47,806 nt of DNA from assembly GCF_027533505.1 (NCBI RefSeq), contig NZ_JAPZUB010000069.1:1-47806 (forward strand). The letters are read 5' to 3'. The notes beneath the pieces were generated by a model that saw only the letters and a program-made list of their open reading frames with translations, was not told the origin of the DNA and did no database searches. Numbering within the stretch: the stretch's first letter is position 1; every line of letters begins with the position of its first letter. Both the position numbers and the translations under genes were made by a program. This DNA comes from Flavobacterium sp. Its GTDB lineage: Bacteria; Bacteroidota; Bacteroidia; Flavobacteriales; Flavobacteriaceae. Shown here one piece after another: positions 8,791 to 17,682 of this stretch.

Positions 8791-9519
8791 ATGCGTTGGG
8801 ACCTTGGTTTTCTTTTGCTTACACTTGTTGCAGAAATTGTAGGCACTGTGGGAGGTTTTGGTTCTTCGGTTTTCTTTGTTCCTATTGCTAATTTTTACTT
8901 TGATTTTCACCATGTATTGGGACTCACCGCGGTCTTGCACCTTGCGAGTAACATTACCAAAATTGCACTATTCAGGAAAGGGCTTCATCGGCCGCTATTA
9001 CTCACCATGGGGATTCCCTCTGTGCTTTTTGTATTGATCGGTGGATGGCTTACGCCCTATTTATCTTCTCAAATACTGGAACTAATTTTAGGAGTATTTT
9101 TGACGTTTTTCAGTTTGTTTTTTATTATTGAAACTAAAAAAACACTATTACCAACCACCAAAAATGCAGTCCTTGGCGGGGTATTTTCAGGGTTTTCAGC
9201 GGGATTGATGGGAACAGGCGGTGCCATTCGCGGGTTGACGATGGCTGCATTTAATCTTGAAAAAAATGTTTTTATAGCCACGTCTGCTACAATCGATTTA
9301 ATGATCGATGCTTCACGAACCGTAGTGTATGCTCAAAATGGCTATGTGACCCAAGACATCATCTATGCAATTCCCGTTTTAATTGGAATTAGTTTACTCG
9401 GTTCGGGTCTAGGAAAATTGCTCTTGCGTTATATCGATCAAAATCGGTTCAAACAAATCGCTCTTTTTTTAATTCTGGGTATCGGCCTGTTGACCTTAGG
9501 TAAAGTTATTTTACACTAA
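8791..9519 (+). CDS. TauE/SafE family membrane permease
   Basis: The 242-residue protein is almost entirely hydrophobic, with about seven or eight membrane segments and the glycine-rich family segment GFSAGLMGTGGAIRG. Members are proposed exporters of small organosulfur or sulfite-like anions; the substrate here cannot be told. It starts directly after the YbaB gene and its stop overlaps the stop of the convergent threonine aldolase gene by 4 bp. Confidence 0.85.
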   Translation: MRWDLGFLLLTLVAEIVGTVGGFGSSVFFVPIANFYFDFHHVLGLTAVLHLASNITKIALFRKGLHRPLLLTMGIPSVLFVLIGGWLTPYLSSQILELILGVFLTFFSLFFIIETKKTLLPTTKNAVLGGVFSGFSAGLMGTGGAIRGLTMAAFNLEKNVFIATSATIDLMIDASRTVVYAQNGYVTQDIIYAIPVLIGISLLGSGLGKLLLRYIDQNRFKQIALFLILGIGLLTLGKVILH

Positions 9520-10541
9520 AATATAAGTTTAGCCAAATGCTCCATTACGTAACTATGCATCACTTGTTTATAGTCCAAATGGGTAACCATTCTAAGTTTT
9601 CCGGGGCCCATCGAACTGATGTGTATGTTTTTCTGTTTGAGTTTATCGATCACCCATTGCTCATCCAACGTAGGACGAACAGAGAAAATAATAATATTGG
9701 TTTCAATTGGTTCGACTTTTGCTACCCAAGGTAAAGTAGCCAAAAGAGCGCCTAATTCTTGTGCCCTTTTATGATCTTCCTCCAATCGTAAAATATGATT
9801 TTGCAACGCATACATTCCCGCCGCCGCCAAATAGCCCGCTTGACGCATTCCCCCACCAAAAATTTTACGTATACGCAACGCTCTTTTCATATCGGCTTTT
9901 GTACCTAGCAAAAGAGATCCTACTGGAGCACCCAAACCTTTTGATAAGCAGACCGAAATGGTATCAAATAACTCCCCAAATTGTTTAGGATGTTGTTTCT
10001 TGGCCACCAAGGCATTCCAAAGACGCGCACCATCCAAATGATACTTCAAGTTATGCTCAACACAAACTTGTTTAATGCGCTTTAATTCAAGAACTTCATA
10101 GCAAGCACCGCCCCCTTTATTGGTTGTATTTTCGATACTCACTAATGCCGTTTTTGGAGCATGATAAAATTCAGGATCGTTGATAGATGCCCTAACTTGC
10201 TCTGCTGTAATCATCCCGCGGGTTCCATCGACGAGACAGCAAGAAACACCACTGTTGAAGGAAGCACCGCCGCCTTCATAATGATATATGTGCGAATATT
10301 TGTCGCAAATGACTTGCTCTCCAGGTTGGGTATGCAACTTTATCGCCGTTTGATTGGCCATAGTGCCACTCGGAAAAAACAAAGCCGCTTCCATACCAAA
10401 AAGATGCGCTACAGCTTCCTCCAATTCGTTTACCGAGGGATCCTGTTTATAGACATCATCCCCTACTTTGGCCCGAAACATATACTGCAACATTTCTTGG
10501 GTGGGTTTGGTAACGGTATCGCTGACTAAATTAATTTCCAT
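9516..10541 (-). CDS. ltaE: Low-specificity L-threonine aldolase
   Basis: The 341-residue fold type I PLP enzyme has the Schiff-base lysine K201 in CLSKGLGAP, the HLDGARLWN segment with the aspartate that contacts the pyridine ring, and the N-terminal SDTVTKPT signature. It splits threonine or allo-threonine into glycine and acetaldehyde. ATG 10541 (MEINLVSDTV) is chosen over the ATG four codons upstream because family proteins begin close to this motif. It is divergent from prfB, and their candidate promoters lie within about 20 bp of each other. Confidence 0.92.
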   Translation of the reverse strand: MEINLVSDTVTKPTQEMLQYMFRAKVGDDVYKQDPSVNELEEAVAHLFGMEAALFFPSGTMANQTAIKLHTQPGEQVICDKYSHIYHYEGGGASFNSGVSCCLVDGTRGMITAEQVRASINDPEFYHAPKTALVSIENTTNKGGGACYEVLELKRIKQVCVEHNLKYHLDGARLWNALVAKKQHPKQFGELFDTISVCLSKGLGAPVGSLLLGTKADMKRALRIRKIFGGGMRQAGYLAAAGMYALQNHILRLEEDHKRAQELGALLATLPWVAKVEPIETNIIIFSVRPTLDEQWVIDKLKQKNIHISSMGPGKLRMVTHLDYKQVMHSYVMEHLAKLIF

Positions 10542-10558
10542 ATCCGACAACAATGCTT

Positions 10559-10566
10559 TACTTTTG
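10559..10566 (+). promoter_or_regulatory. Candidate -7 element of prfB (TACTTTTG)
   Basis: Exact TAnnTTTG match, 23 bp upstream of the prfB ATG. Confidence 0.5.
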
Positions 10567-10572
10567 CGGCTA

Positions 10573-10580
10573 CAAAACTA
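10573..10580 (-). promoter_or_regulatory. Candidate -7 element of the threonine aldolase gene (TAGTTTTG)
   Basis: Exact TAnnTTTG on the minus strand, 31 bp upstream of ATG 10541, lying within the start region of the divergent prfB transcript. Confidence 0.45.
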
Positions 10581-10589
10581 CATTAATTT

Positions 10590-11685
10590 ATGACAAATAC
10601 CGAACAAATCAAAGGTATTGTAGAACGCCTTGGTGCGTTGAGGAGGTATCTTTGACATTGATGCCAAATTAATCGAAATTTCGAATGAGGAAGAGAAAAC
10701 CTTTGCACCCGACTTTTGGAACAATGCCAAACAAGCCGAAATAATCGTTCGCAATTTACGCTCCAAAAAAAAGTGGGTCGAAGATTTTACCAAGGCCGAA
10801 AATCTTGCCGAGGAACTTCAAATTACCTACGAATTTTTCAAAGATGGCGATGCCTCCGAAGAAGAATTGGATACGCAGTATGCCTTGACGTTACACCAAA
10901 TTGAAGACCTAGAGTTCCGAAATATGCTTTCGGATGAAGGCGATTCCATGAGTGCCGTGTTGCAAATTACCGCAGGCGCTGGTGGTACAGAGAGTTGTGA
11001 CTGGGCCTCCTTGTTGATGCGTATGTACTTGATGTGGGGTGAAAAACAAGGATATAAAATCAAAGAGCTGAATTTTCAAGAAGGCGATGTGGCAGGGATA
11101 AAAACAGTCACCTTGGAATTTGAAGGTGATTTTGCTTTTGGGTATCTAAAAGGCGAAAATGGAGTGCATCGATTGGTGCGTATTTCTCCTTTTGATAGCA
11201 ATGCCAAACGCCATACTTCCTTTGCTTCAGTTTATGTATATCCTTTGGTAGACGATACGATTGAGATCGCCATTAGTCCTGCCGACATTGAAATTACTAC
11301 CGCACGATCGAGTGGTGCTGGAGGACAAAATGTAAATAAAGTGGAAACCAAAGTTCAATTACTTCACAAACCGACTGGAATTCAAATTCAATGCTCTGAA
11401 ACCCGTTCAAAACACGATAACCGAGAACGTGCTATGCAAATGTTACGCTCACAATTGTATGAAATCGAGTTGAAAAAACGCATGGAACAGCGCGCTGATA
11501 TTGAAGCAGGGAAAATGAAAATTGAGTGGGGCTCCCAAATTCGAAATTATGTGATGCATCCCTATAAACTCGTGAAAGATGTGCGTACAGGACATGAAAC
11601 CAGTGATGTCGATGCCGTTATGAATGGAGAAATCGATACGTTCTTAAAAGCGTATTTGATGATGATGGGACAAAAAGAATCTTAA
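10590..11685 (+). CDS. prfB: Peptide chain release factor 2, +1 programmed frameshift
   Basis: Translation starts at ATG 10590 and runs 21 codons to TAT CTT followed by an in-frame TGA at 10653-10655. A Shine-Dalgarno-like AGGAGG (10641-10646) precedes CTT TGA C, the standard RF2 autoregulatory slip site. A +1 shift continues at GAC 10654 and gives a 364-residue product ending at 11685, nearly the length of E. coli RF2. The shifted product holds the stop-recognition tripeptide SPF (UAA/UGA) and the GGQ motif that triggers peptide release. High RF2 favours termination at the UGA; low RF2 favours frameshifting, so the protein controls its own synthesis. A terminator follows. Confidence 0.97.
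10641..10656 (+). promoter_or_regulatory. RF2 programmed +1 frameshift site
   Basis: AGGAGG, 3-nt spacer TAT, then CTTTGAC. The internal SD is at the spacing known to stimulate +1 slippage of the peptidyl-tRNA on CTT to TTT. Confidence 0.95.
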
Positions 11686-11697
11686 ATAACAACCTAC

Positions 11698-11723
11698 AAC
11701 GGTCTAGAAATAGACCGTTTTTT
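11698..11723. terminator. Intrinsic terminator after prfB
   Basis: Perfect 9-bp stem AACGGTCTA/TAGACCGTT with a GAAA tetraloop, followed by a run of T that overlaps the stop of the convergent hydrolase gene. Confidence 0.9.
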
Positions 11724-12487
11724 TATTCAAAAACTTCCAAAAGAAATTGCAGCAACCGATTCCAAGATCGTTTTGCAGCATTGGCGTTGTAGGCCGCTCC
11801 CCTCTTATTATCCGAACCAGCACCTTTGTCGGTAAAGGAATGTACGGCATTAGCATAATATATCATTTCCCAATCAGCTTTGGCAGTGCGCATTTCTTCT
11901 TGAAAAGCTTTGATTTCGTCTTGTGGAACATACGGATCGTCGGCTCCATGCAGCACTAAAACACGCGTTTGAATAGGTTCTATGGAACGTGAGGCATCGC
12001 GACCTAATCCCCCGTGGAAACTAACAACCCCACGAACGGGTAAATTCATTCGAGCGGCCTCCAAAGCACCTGTCCCGCCAAAACAATACCCCATGACCAC
12101 AATGTTTTTGGGAGACACCCCCAACTGCACCAATTGGTCATAAGCCAATTGGATTCGTTTTTGATAGGCTAAAATATTTTTCTTGTAAAATCCGGCCTTT
12201 TCTGATGCTTCTTTAAAATTTTTGGGGCGTTGGTCAACCCCATAAATGTCGGCAACGAAAGTATAAAATCCTAATTTTTGCAATTTCTCAGCGGACTCTT
12301 TCGCATGTACATCGATCCCCATCCAAGCGGGAAGAATCAAAACACCTCGTTTTTCCGCTACCTCTTTTTGAGGAATACCTGCAAAACCCTCTAAAGCTTG
12401 TGTTCCATCAACATAGGAAACAGCATTGAGATGTGCGTTTGTAACAAGGGTAAACAAACAAAAGAGCGAAAACCATTTGGATTGCAT
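11723..12487 (-). CDS. Dienelactone hydrolase family protein, exported
   Basis: The 254-residue alpha/beta hydrolase has an N-terminal signal peptide (about residues 1-22). The triad is C135 in GYCFGG, D184 in GADDPYVP and H216 in NAVHSFT, the Cys-Asp-His arrangement of dienelactone hydrolases. The cleaved substrate is unknown; most such proteins are not true dienelactone hydrolases. It starts 24 bp after the stop of the phosphate-type porin gene on the same strand with no terminator visible between, so it may be cotranscribed with it. Confidence 0.85.
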   Translation of the reverse strand: MQSKWFSLFCLFTLVTNAHLNAVSYVDGTQALEGFAGIPQKEVAEKRGVLILPAWMGIDVHAKESAEKLQKLGFYTFVADIYGVDQRPKNFKEASEKAGFYKKNILAYQKRIQLAYDQLVQLGVSPKNIVVMGYCFGGTGALEAARMNLPVRGVVSFHGGLGRDASRSIEPIQTRVLVLHGADDPYVPQDEIKAFQEEMRTAKADWEMIYYANAVHSFTDKGAGSDNKRGAAYNANAAKRSWNRLLQFLLEVFE

Positions 12488-12511
12488 AGTACGTTGTTTT
12501 TTTTAAATTAT

Positions 12512-13747
12512 TTATATCCCCATTTCGATTTGAAATCGAACATACCAATTGTTTTGCTCACTACTTTGCGAAAACTGTAGGCGATCGTAGGTAACTTCAG
12601 CCTGTATTTTGAAGGCATGTTCCCAAACATATTTAGTAAGTCCCAATGTATATTCTTGAGTATCGGTCGCTAGATTTACAATGTCTGCTCCGACTTTTTG
12701 GGTCGAATACCGAACAATAAACTCGTAATTAGACGGGGTTAGATAACTGCATTGATAGTCAAATCCACTACCAACATACACAAAACGTGTTTGCGTGGGA
12801 TCAAGAGGGTTTACTGTAATCGCATTTCGCGTTGTGGATCGAGACATGTACGTGGCCATCGCCGCAAATCCTTTGTATTTAAACATACCGTCTAGTAAAA
12901 CCGACTTTAACGTTCGGGCTTGAAATAAATTGTCGCCGAGTTGCCCCTGAGTGCGCTGGGCATTGTTGTTTTGCTGAAAGGCGGCAGAGAAAAAGAGTTT
13001 GGGTTTGGCTTCCCGAATCAAATCCCCTTCAAAGTAAACGCCGTCTTTGGTAAAAGCGCCTAAGGGCATCAATTCGACTTTACCGGTAAGGGCCAAGCCA
13101 CTATCAGGACCGTTGGTTGTGTTGCGTCCCTCTCCTGTTGACAATGCGGCTTTGAGATTATACGAAAACTGGTTACTGCGCTGTTTTAGATGGTGAACTT
13201 GAAATCCGAAATCGCGGTCAATATTAAAACGCGCATTATTTATTGAACGGTCGGTTAATTGAAGGGCTCCTGAAGAATTAATTCGCTGGCGGTTTCCGGG
13301 CAATTTCGTCTGTCCAAAACTAAAATTCCATTGTGGATTAGGACGATACGTAATTACAGCATCCCGTATTATGTTATAATTATCCCCTTCACGAATTTCG
13401 CCAGTATCCCCTGGAGCAAATGATAATTGAATGACGTATAAAAACTTTGGACTTCCCACAAAACCATCAAAACGAAGGCGCAAGCGACGAATCTGCCAAT
13501 CATAGCCTCCTTCTTCAAATTCATTTTTGACATAAGTAGCCCGGTTTTGAATCCGGAAACGCAAATTCATTTGAAATAAGCTGTCAGGGGCGGTAAGCCC
13601 TAATCCTTTTCCGAAACTGTAATACGGTAATGTGGATAATTTCAGGTCATTATCACTTTTGTTTTTTTCCAAAACGGGTTGTGCCCAACTATTGGTAAAA
13701 ATTAAAATAAAAAGAAGAAAAAAATAGGTTCTAAATTGTATTCCCAT
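12512..13747 (-). CDS. OprO/OprP-type phosphate-selective porin
   Basis: The 411-residue protein has a signal peptide (about 1-22, ending SWAQ) and then alternating amphipathic strands rich in aromatic residues, with a C-terminal strand (NNWYVRFQIEMGI) typical of outer-membrane barrels. Segments such as RIQNRATYVKNEF and the RLRLRFDG strand fit the porin O/P family. It would let phosphate or polyphosphate through the outer membrane. It follows the PiT transporter gene on the same strand, and that location supports a phosphate role. A terminator-like hairpin separates it from pit, so expression may be partly uncoupled. Confidence 0.85.
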   Translation of the reverse strand: MGIQFRTYFFLLFILIFTNSWAQPVLEKNKSDNDLKLSTLPYYSFGKGLGLTAPDSLFQMNLRFRIQNRATYVKNEFEEGGYDWQIRRLRLRFDGFVGSPKFLYVIQLSFAPGDTGEIREGDNYNIIRDAVITYRPNPQWNFSFGQTKLPGNRQRINSSGALQLTDRSINNARFNIDRDFGFQVHHLKQRSNQFSYNLKAALSTGEGRNTTNGPDSGLALTGKVELMPLGAFTKDGVYFEGDLIREAKPKLFFSAAFQQNNNAQRTQGQLGDNLFQARTLKSVLLDGMFKYKGFAAMATYMSRSTTRNAITVNPLDPTQTRFVYVGSGFDYQCSYLTPSNYEFIVRYSTQKVGADIVNLATDTQEYTLGLTKYVWEHAFKIQAEVTYDRLQFSQSSEQNNWYVRFQIEMGI

Positions 13748-13794
13748 AAAATAATCTATTGGCGTACAAGTTAGAAAGAAAATTAAACATGAAG

Positions 13795-13823
13795 CAAAAA
13801 AAAGTCACCGTTGTAGGTGACTT
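13795..13823 (-). terminator. Intrinsic terminator after the PiT gene
   Basis: 8-bp stem AAGTCACC/GGTGACTT with a 6-nt loop; on the minus strand it is followed by a run of T. It lies between pit and the porin gene and could attenuate read-through. Confidence 0.8.
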
Positions 13824-13829
13824 ATTATT

Positions 13830-15152
13830 TTATAAAAGCAAATTAACTAAGTAATAGAAAAGAGCAGCCATAATAGCTGATACGGGTATGGTTAATATCC
13901 ATGCCCAGAGTAAATTAACAGTAACCCCCCACCGAACCGCAGAAATGCGTTTGGTAACCCCTACTCCAATAATCGAACCGGTAATGGTGTGTGTGGTGGA
14001 AACCGGTATTTTAAAATGTTCGGTTGAAAACAAGGTCAAAGCACCCGCCGACTCGGCTACAACACCTTCAAAAGCATTTACTTTGGTAATTTTGGACCCC
14101 ATCGTTTTCACAATTTTCCAGCCTCCACTCAACGTACCTAGGGCAATCACCGTGTAACAGGTAAGTGGAATCCATTCGGGCATCTGACTTTTTATACCTT
14201 CCTCTTCATTGGGTAAAACCACACGCAACCACTCGGGCATTGTTAACACTTCTTGATGGGTTGTATTTAAATACACGGCTACGGCAGCCGCAATAATACC
14301 CATTACTTTTTGCGAATCATTCCCCCCATGTCCCAAACTGAATGCGGCAGAAGACAACAACTGCATTTTTTTCAACACTGACTCTGCTTTGGCTGCAGAA
14401 TACGAACTGAAAATAAGATTGAATAGGGCCAAACTATAAAAAATAACAGCCACCAATAACCATTTTATATTATGCGGTTCAGTGACCACCGACCAAAAAT
14501 GACTTTCGAAACGTGGTTTTTCAATCGACTCATACCCAATCATCACGGTAGACAAAAACCAAAAAACCAAAAGCATTAAGGCTACTGTAAATACTTTAGG
14601 GCCTATCGCTTTACGCGAAGAGTACATCATCCATAACGACAAACAGTAGGAAATAAACATTCCTACCAAAGGTGCTAAGACAATAAAACAAATTACAATC
14701 AAAACCCCACTCGGTAACAAATCACCTTCTTTGTATTTATACCATGATACAATATTCCAACCCGCATGTTCCAAATCGGTCACTCTTCCTGAAAACCCAT
14801 GTGCAATAGCGGCGCCGGCAAAACCACCGATCAAGGTGTGCGACGATGAGGACGGAATTCCTTTCCACCACGTTAATAAGTTCCAAACAATAGCAGCTAA
14901 AATTCCCGCGAGAAGAACCGTTAAATCCAAACTACTGGTTTTGGCGGTTTTGGCCACCGTATCGGCAACCCCAAATCCAAAGACCCAATACGCCAAAAAG
15001 TTAAAGAAAGCGGCCCAAAGTACGGCTTGAAAAGGAGTCAATACTTTTGTCGCAACAATAGTGGCAATCGAATTGGCCGCATCATGAAATCCATTGATGT
15101 AATCAAAGGCAAGCGCCAAAAAGATAATAAGAATTAATAGGGTAAATTCCAT
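13830..15152 (-). CDS. pit: Inorganic phosphate transporter, PiT family
   Basis: The 440-residue protein has about ten membrane segments and the two PiT signatures: GFHDAANSIATIVATKVLTP near the N terminus and GHGGNDSQKVMGI in the middle. PiT proteins import metal-phosphate complexes driven by proton or sodium gradients across the inner membrane. The DUF47 gene ends 11 bp upstream, the usual partner arrangement. The porin gene downstream suggests a single phosphate-uptake locus. Confidence 0.95.
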   Translation of the reverse strand: MEFTLLILIIFLALAFDYINGFHDAANSIATIVATKVLTPFQAVLWAAFFNFLAYWVFGFGVADTVAKTAKTSSLDLTVLLAGILAAIVWNLLTWWKGIPSSSSHTLIGGFAGAAIAHGFSGRVTDLEHAGWNIVSWYKYKEGDLLPSGVLIVICFIVLAPLVGMFISYCLSLWMMYSSRKAIGPKVFTVALMLLVFWFLSTVMIGYESIEKPRFESHFWSVVTEPHNIKWLLVAVIFYSLALFNLIFSSYSAAKAESVLKKMQLLSSAAFSLGHGGNDSQKVMGIIAAAVAVYLNTTHQEVLTMPEWLRVVLPNEEEGIKSQMPEWIPLTCYTVIALGTLSGGWKIVKTMGSKITKVNAFEGVVAESAGALTLFSTEHFKIPVSTTHTITGSIIGVGVTKRISAVRWGVTVNLLWAWILTIPVSAIMAALFYYLVNLLL

Positions 15153-15163
15153 GAATCCAATGA

Positions 15164-15808
15164 TTAAGAGTGTTTCACAGAAATTTGCTCCATCACATTG
15201 GAAACACTTTTACACTTGTCAGAGGCCATTTCTAAAGACGACAATACTTCTTTGTATTTTATGATGTTTTTGGCATCGGTTTCATTTTCAAAAATATCGG
15301 CCACGGCTTTGTCAAAAACGGCATCAGCTTTGCTTTCCAAACGATTGATTTTTTTACACGTATCTTTAATCGCTTTAGGGTTTTTAAGATCTTTTAACTC
15401 CTTAATTCCTACTTCAATTAACTGACAAGCTTCCAAGTTAATTTCAGTTAATTTTCTAATGGATTTGGTAATTTTATCCACCTGATACAAACGAATTCGA
15501 CTAGCGCCACCATGCATATTATCGGCCACATTGTCGATTGACTTGATCAGAGAATGAATATCTTCACGGTCAAAGGGTGTGATAAAATTACGACTTAATT
15601 CTAAATGGGTTTTGTGCGCAATATCTTCAATGATAGCTTCCAATTCCTCAACCTTGCGAAACAATTCCTCACGCTCCGCCTTGGGTGCATTGACGGCGTC
15701 GTGCAATGTACTGGCCATAAGCGTCAAATTTTTGGAGGCTTGTTCAAATAATGGGAAGAATTTTTTATCTTTAGGAACTAAGAACTGAAATATGCTGTTA
15801 AGTGTCAT
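15164..15808 (-). CDS. DUF47/PhoU-like partner of the PiT transporter
   Basis: The 214-residue, mostly helical protein of the DUF47 family resembles PhoU in its repeated three-helix pattern. It carries acidic residues that in PhoU-type proteins bind metal (EDIHSLIKSIDNVADNMHGG segment, about 109-128). It is the usual partner gene of pit and probably adjusts transporter activity. It is the first gene of the minus-strand phosphate locus and its promoter overlaps a perfect palindrome. Confidence 0.9.
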   Translation of the reverse strand: MTLNSIFQFLVPKDKKFFPLFEQASKNLTLMASTLHDAVNAPKAEREELFRKVEELEAIIEDIAHKTHLELSRNFITPFDREDIHSLIKSIDNVADNMHGGASRIRLYQVDKITKSIRKLTEINLEACQLIEVGIKELKDLKNPKAIKDTCKKINRLESKADAVFDKAVADIFENETDAKNIIKYKEVLSSLEMASDKCKSVSNVMEQISVKHS

Positions 15809-15829
15809 GTTTTGTCGATTTTTGTGCTA

Positions 15830-15837
15830 CAAAATTA
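15830..15837 (-). promoter_or_regulatory. Candidate -7 element of the phosphate locus (TAATTTTG)
   Basis: Exact TAnnTTTG on the minus strand, 21 bp upstream of the DUF47 start. Confidence 0.5.
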
Positions 15838-15844
15838 GAGTCGC

Positions 15845-15861
15845 AATGTTAAGTTAACATT
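15845..15861. promoter_or_regulatory. Perfect palindrome AATGTTAA-G-TTAACATT, putative operator
   Basis: Two 8-bp arms and one central base, lying 7 bp upstream of the -7 element and so in the spacer/-33 region of the DUF47-pit promoter. The placement suits a dimeric repressor or an activator. The TTAACA half-site resembles the PhoP boxes of Bacillus, but those are direct repeats, so the regulator is unknown. Confidence 0.5.
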
Positions 15862-15975
15862 AATAAAAAAACAAGTCCCCGTTATTTTTTTACAATAAAT
15901 TAATATAGAACATTTTTTGGTGATTAGTCCAATTTCAATCGTTTTCGTACTTTAGCGACGCAAAAAAATAACCCC

Positions 15976-17604
15976 ATGGACCTGAACTTTAATAAAAACG
16001 AAGACCACAATAGATTACTGCTTTCTGAACTTAAACAGCGCTTTGCGAAAGTGAGATTGGGCGGCGGTGAAAAACGTATTGAAAAATTACATGCGGAAGG
16101 TAAAATGACCGCCCGTGAACGTATCGATTACCTGTTGGATCAAAATACACAAAGTATTGAAATTGGGGCTTTTGCTGGTGATGGCATGTATGCCGAACAT
16201 GGCGGATGTCCTTCGGGAGGGGTCGTGGTAAAAATCGGATACATTCACGGAAAACAATGTATGGTTGTTGCCAATGATGCCACGGTAAAAGCGGGAGCTT
16301 GGTTCCCCATTACAGGCAAGAAAAACTTACGTGCCCAAGAAATTGCGATGGAAAATCGATTGCCTATTATTTATCTAGTCGATTCAGCAGGAGTTTATTT
16401 ACCCATGCAAGACGAAATCTTTCCTGACAAAGAACATTTTGGTCGTATTTTCCGAAACAACGCGATCATGAGTAGCATGGGCATTACCCAAATTGCAGCA
16501 GTCATGGGGAGTTGTGTGGCCGGAGGCGCCTACCTTCCTATTATGAGTGATGAAGCGCTTATTGTGGATAAAACAGGAAGCATCTTTTTGGCAGGCAGTT
16601 ATTTGGTCAAAGCCGCCATTGGGGAAAATATTGATAATGAAACGTTAGGAGGCGCTACTACCCATTGCGAAATATCGGGTGTAACCGATTATAAAGCCAA
16701 AGACGACAAAGATGCTTTAGACCGAATTCGTCGTATAGTTCAAAAACTAGGGGCTTACGAACAAGCCGGTTTCAATCGTATCAAAGCCGAAAAGCCAGCC
16801 TTAGAACCTACCGATATTTATGGTATTTTACCCAAATCACGTTCCGATCAATACAATATGATGGAAATCATCAAACGTTTGGTTGATCAATCGGAATTTG
16901 ACGAATACAAAGCGGGGTATGGACAATCTATCATTACAGGATATGCCCGTATTGACGGCTGGGCTGTGGGTATTGTGGCCAACCAACGCACGGTTTCCAA
17001 AACCAAAAAAGGAGAATTACAATTCGGAGGTGTAATCTATTCCGATAGCGCAGATAAAGCCACACGGTTTATCGCCAATTGCAACCAAAAGAAAATTCCA
17101 TTGGTATTTTTACAAGATGTCACCGGATTTATGGTGGGCTCCAAAAGTGAACATGGGGGTATCATTAAAGACGGCGCCAAAATGGTAAATGCAGTTTCCA
17201 ACTCCGTAGTGCCTAAGTTTACCATAGTCATCGGTAATTCATATGGAGCAGGGAATTACGCTATGTGTGGAAAAGCATACGACCCACGACTTATTGTGGC
17301 TTGGCCGAGTGCCGAATTGGCCGTGATGGGAGGTGCGCAAGCCGCCAAAGTATTAATGCAAATTGAAGCCGCTTCCCTAAAAGCGAAAGGAGAAGTAGTA
17401 GATGAAGTAAAAGAACAAGAGTTGTTTGACCGTATTAAAGCACGCTACGATGCCCAAGTTTCCCCCTACTACGCTGCTGCGCGATTGTGGACCGACGCCA
17501 TTATTGATCCATTGGAAACACGTACATGGATTTCTATGGGAATTGAAGCCGCCAATCATGCCCCGATAGAAAAGAAATTCAATTTAGGCGTGATTCAGGT
17601 TTAA
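15976..17604 (+). CDS. Acyl-CoA carboxylase beta subunit (carboxyltransferase)
   Basis: The 542-residue protein has the two crotonase-like halves of the carboxyltransferase family. Glycine pairs able to hold the oxyanion are visible in GSCVAGGAYLP and GNSYGAGNYAM. It transfers CO2 from biotin to an acyl-CoA; length and composition resemble the methylcrotonoyl- or propionyl-CoA type more than AccD. The biotin carboxylase and carrier subunits are not nearby. ATG 15976 starts the conserved region. It stands alone and ends at a strong terminator. Confidence 0.92.
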   Translation: MDLNFNKNEDHNRLLLSELKQRFAKVRLGGGEKRIEKLHAEGKMTARERIDYLLDQNTQSIEIGAFAGDGMYAEHGGCPSGGVVVKIGYIHGKQCMVVANDATVKAGAWFPITGKKNLRAQEIAMENRLPIIYLVDSAGVYLPMQDEIFPDKEHFGRIFRNNAIMSSMGITQIAAVMGSCVAGGAYLPIMSDEALIVDKTGSIFLAGSYLVKAAIGENIDNETLGGATTHCEISGVTDYKAKDDKDALDRIRRIVQKLGAYEQAGFNRIKAEKPALEPTDIYGILPKSRSDQYNMMEIIKRLVDQSEFDEYKAGYGQSIITGYARIDGWAVGIVANQRTVSKTKKGELQFGGVIYSDSADKATRFIANCNQKKIPLVFLQDVTGFMVGSKSEHGGIIKDGAKMVNAVSNSVVPKFTIVIGNSYGAGNYAMCGKAYDPRLIVAWPSAELAVMGGAQAAKVLMQIEAASLKAKGEVVDEVKEQELFDRIKARYDAQVSPYYAAARLWTDAIIDPLETRTWISMGIEAANHAPIEKKFNLGVIQV

Positions 17605-17623
17605 GTTTCTATTTTTAGATAAA

Positions 17624-17658
17624 AAAATGCCCCGAGAACAAAAACTACGGGGCATTTT
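17624..17658. terminator. Intrinsic terminator after the carboxylase gene
   Basis: 11-bp stem AAAATGCCCCG/CGGGGCATTTT with a 13-nt loop; A- and T-rich arms suit both convergent genes. Confidence 0.85.
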
Positions 17659-17682
17659 CATCTATATAGAAACCTAACAAAA

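Noticed and set aside
10654..11685. prfB read as a separate gene from an internal ATG (10867)
   Set aside because: The upstream frame through the slip site gives the full RF2 length; an internal start would remove the N-terminal domain.
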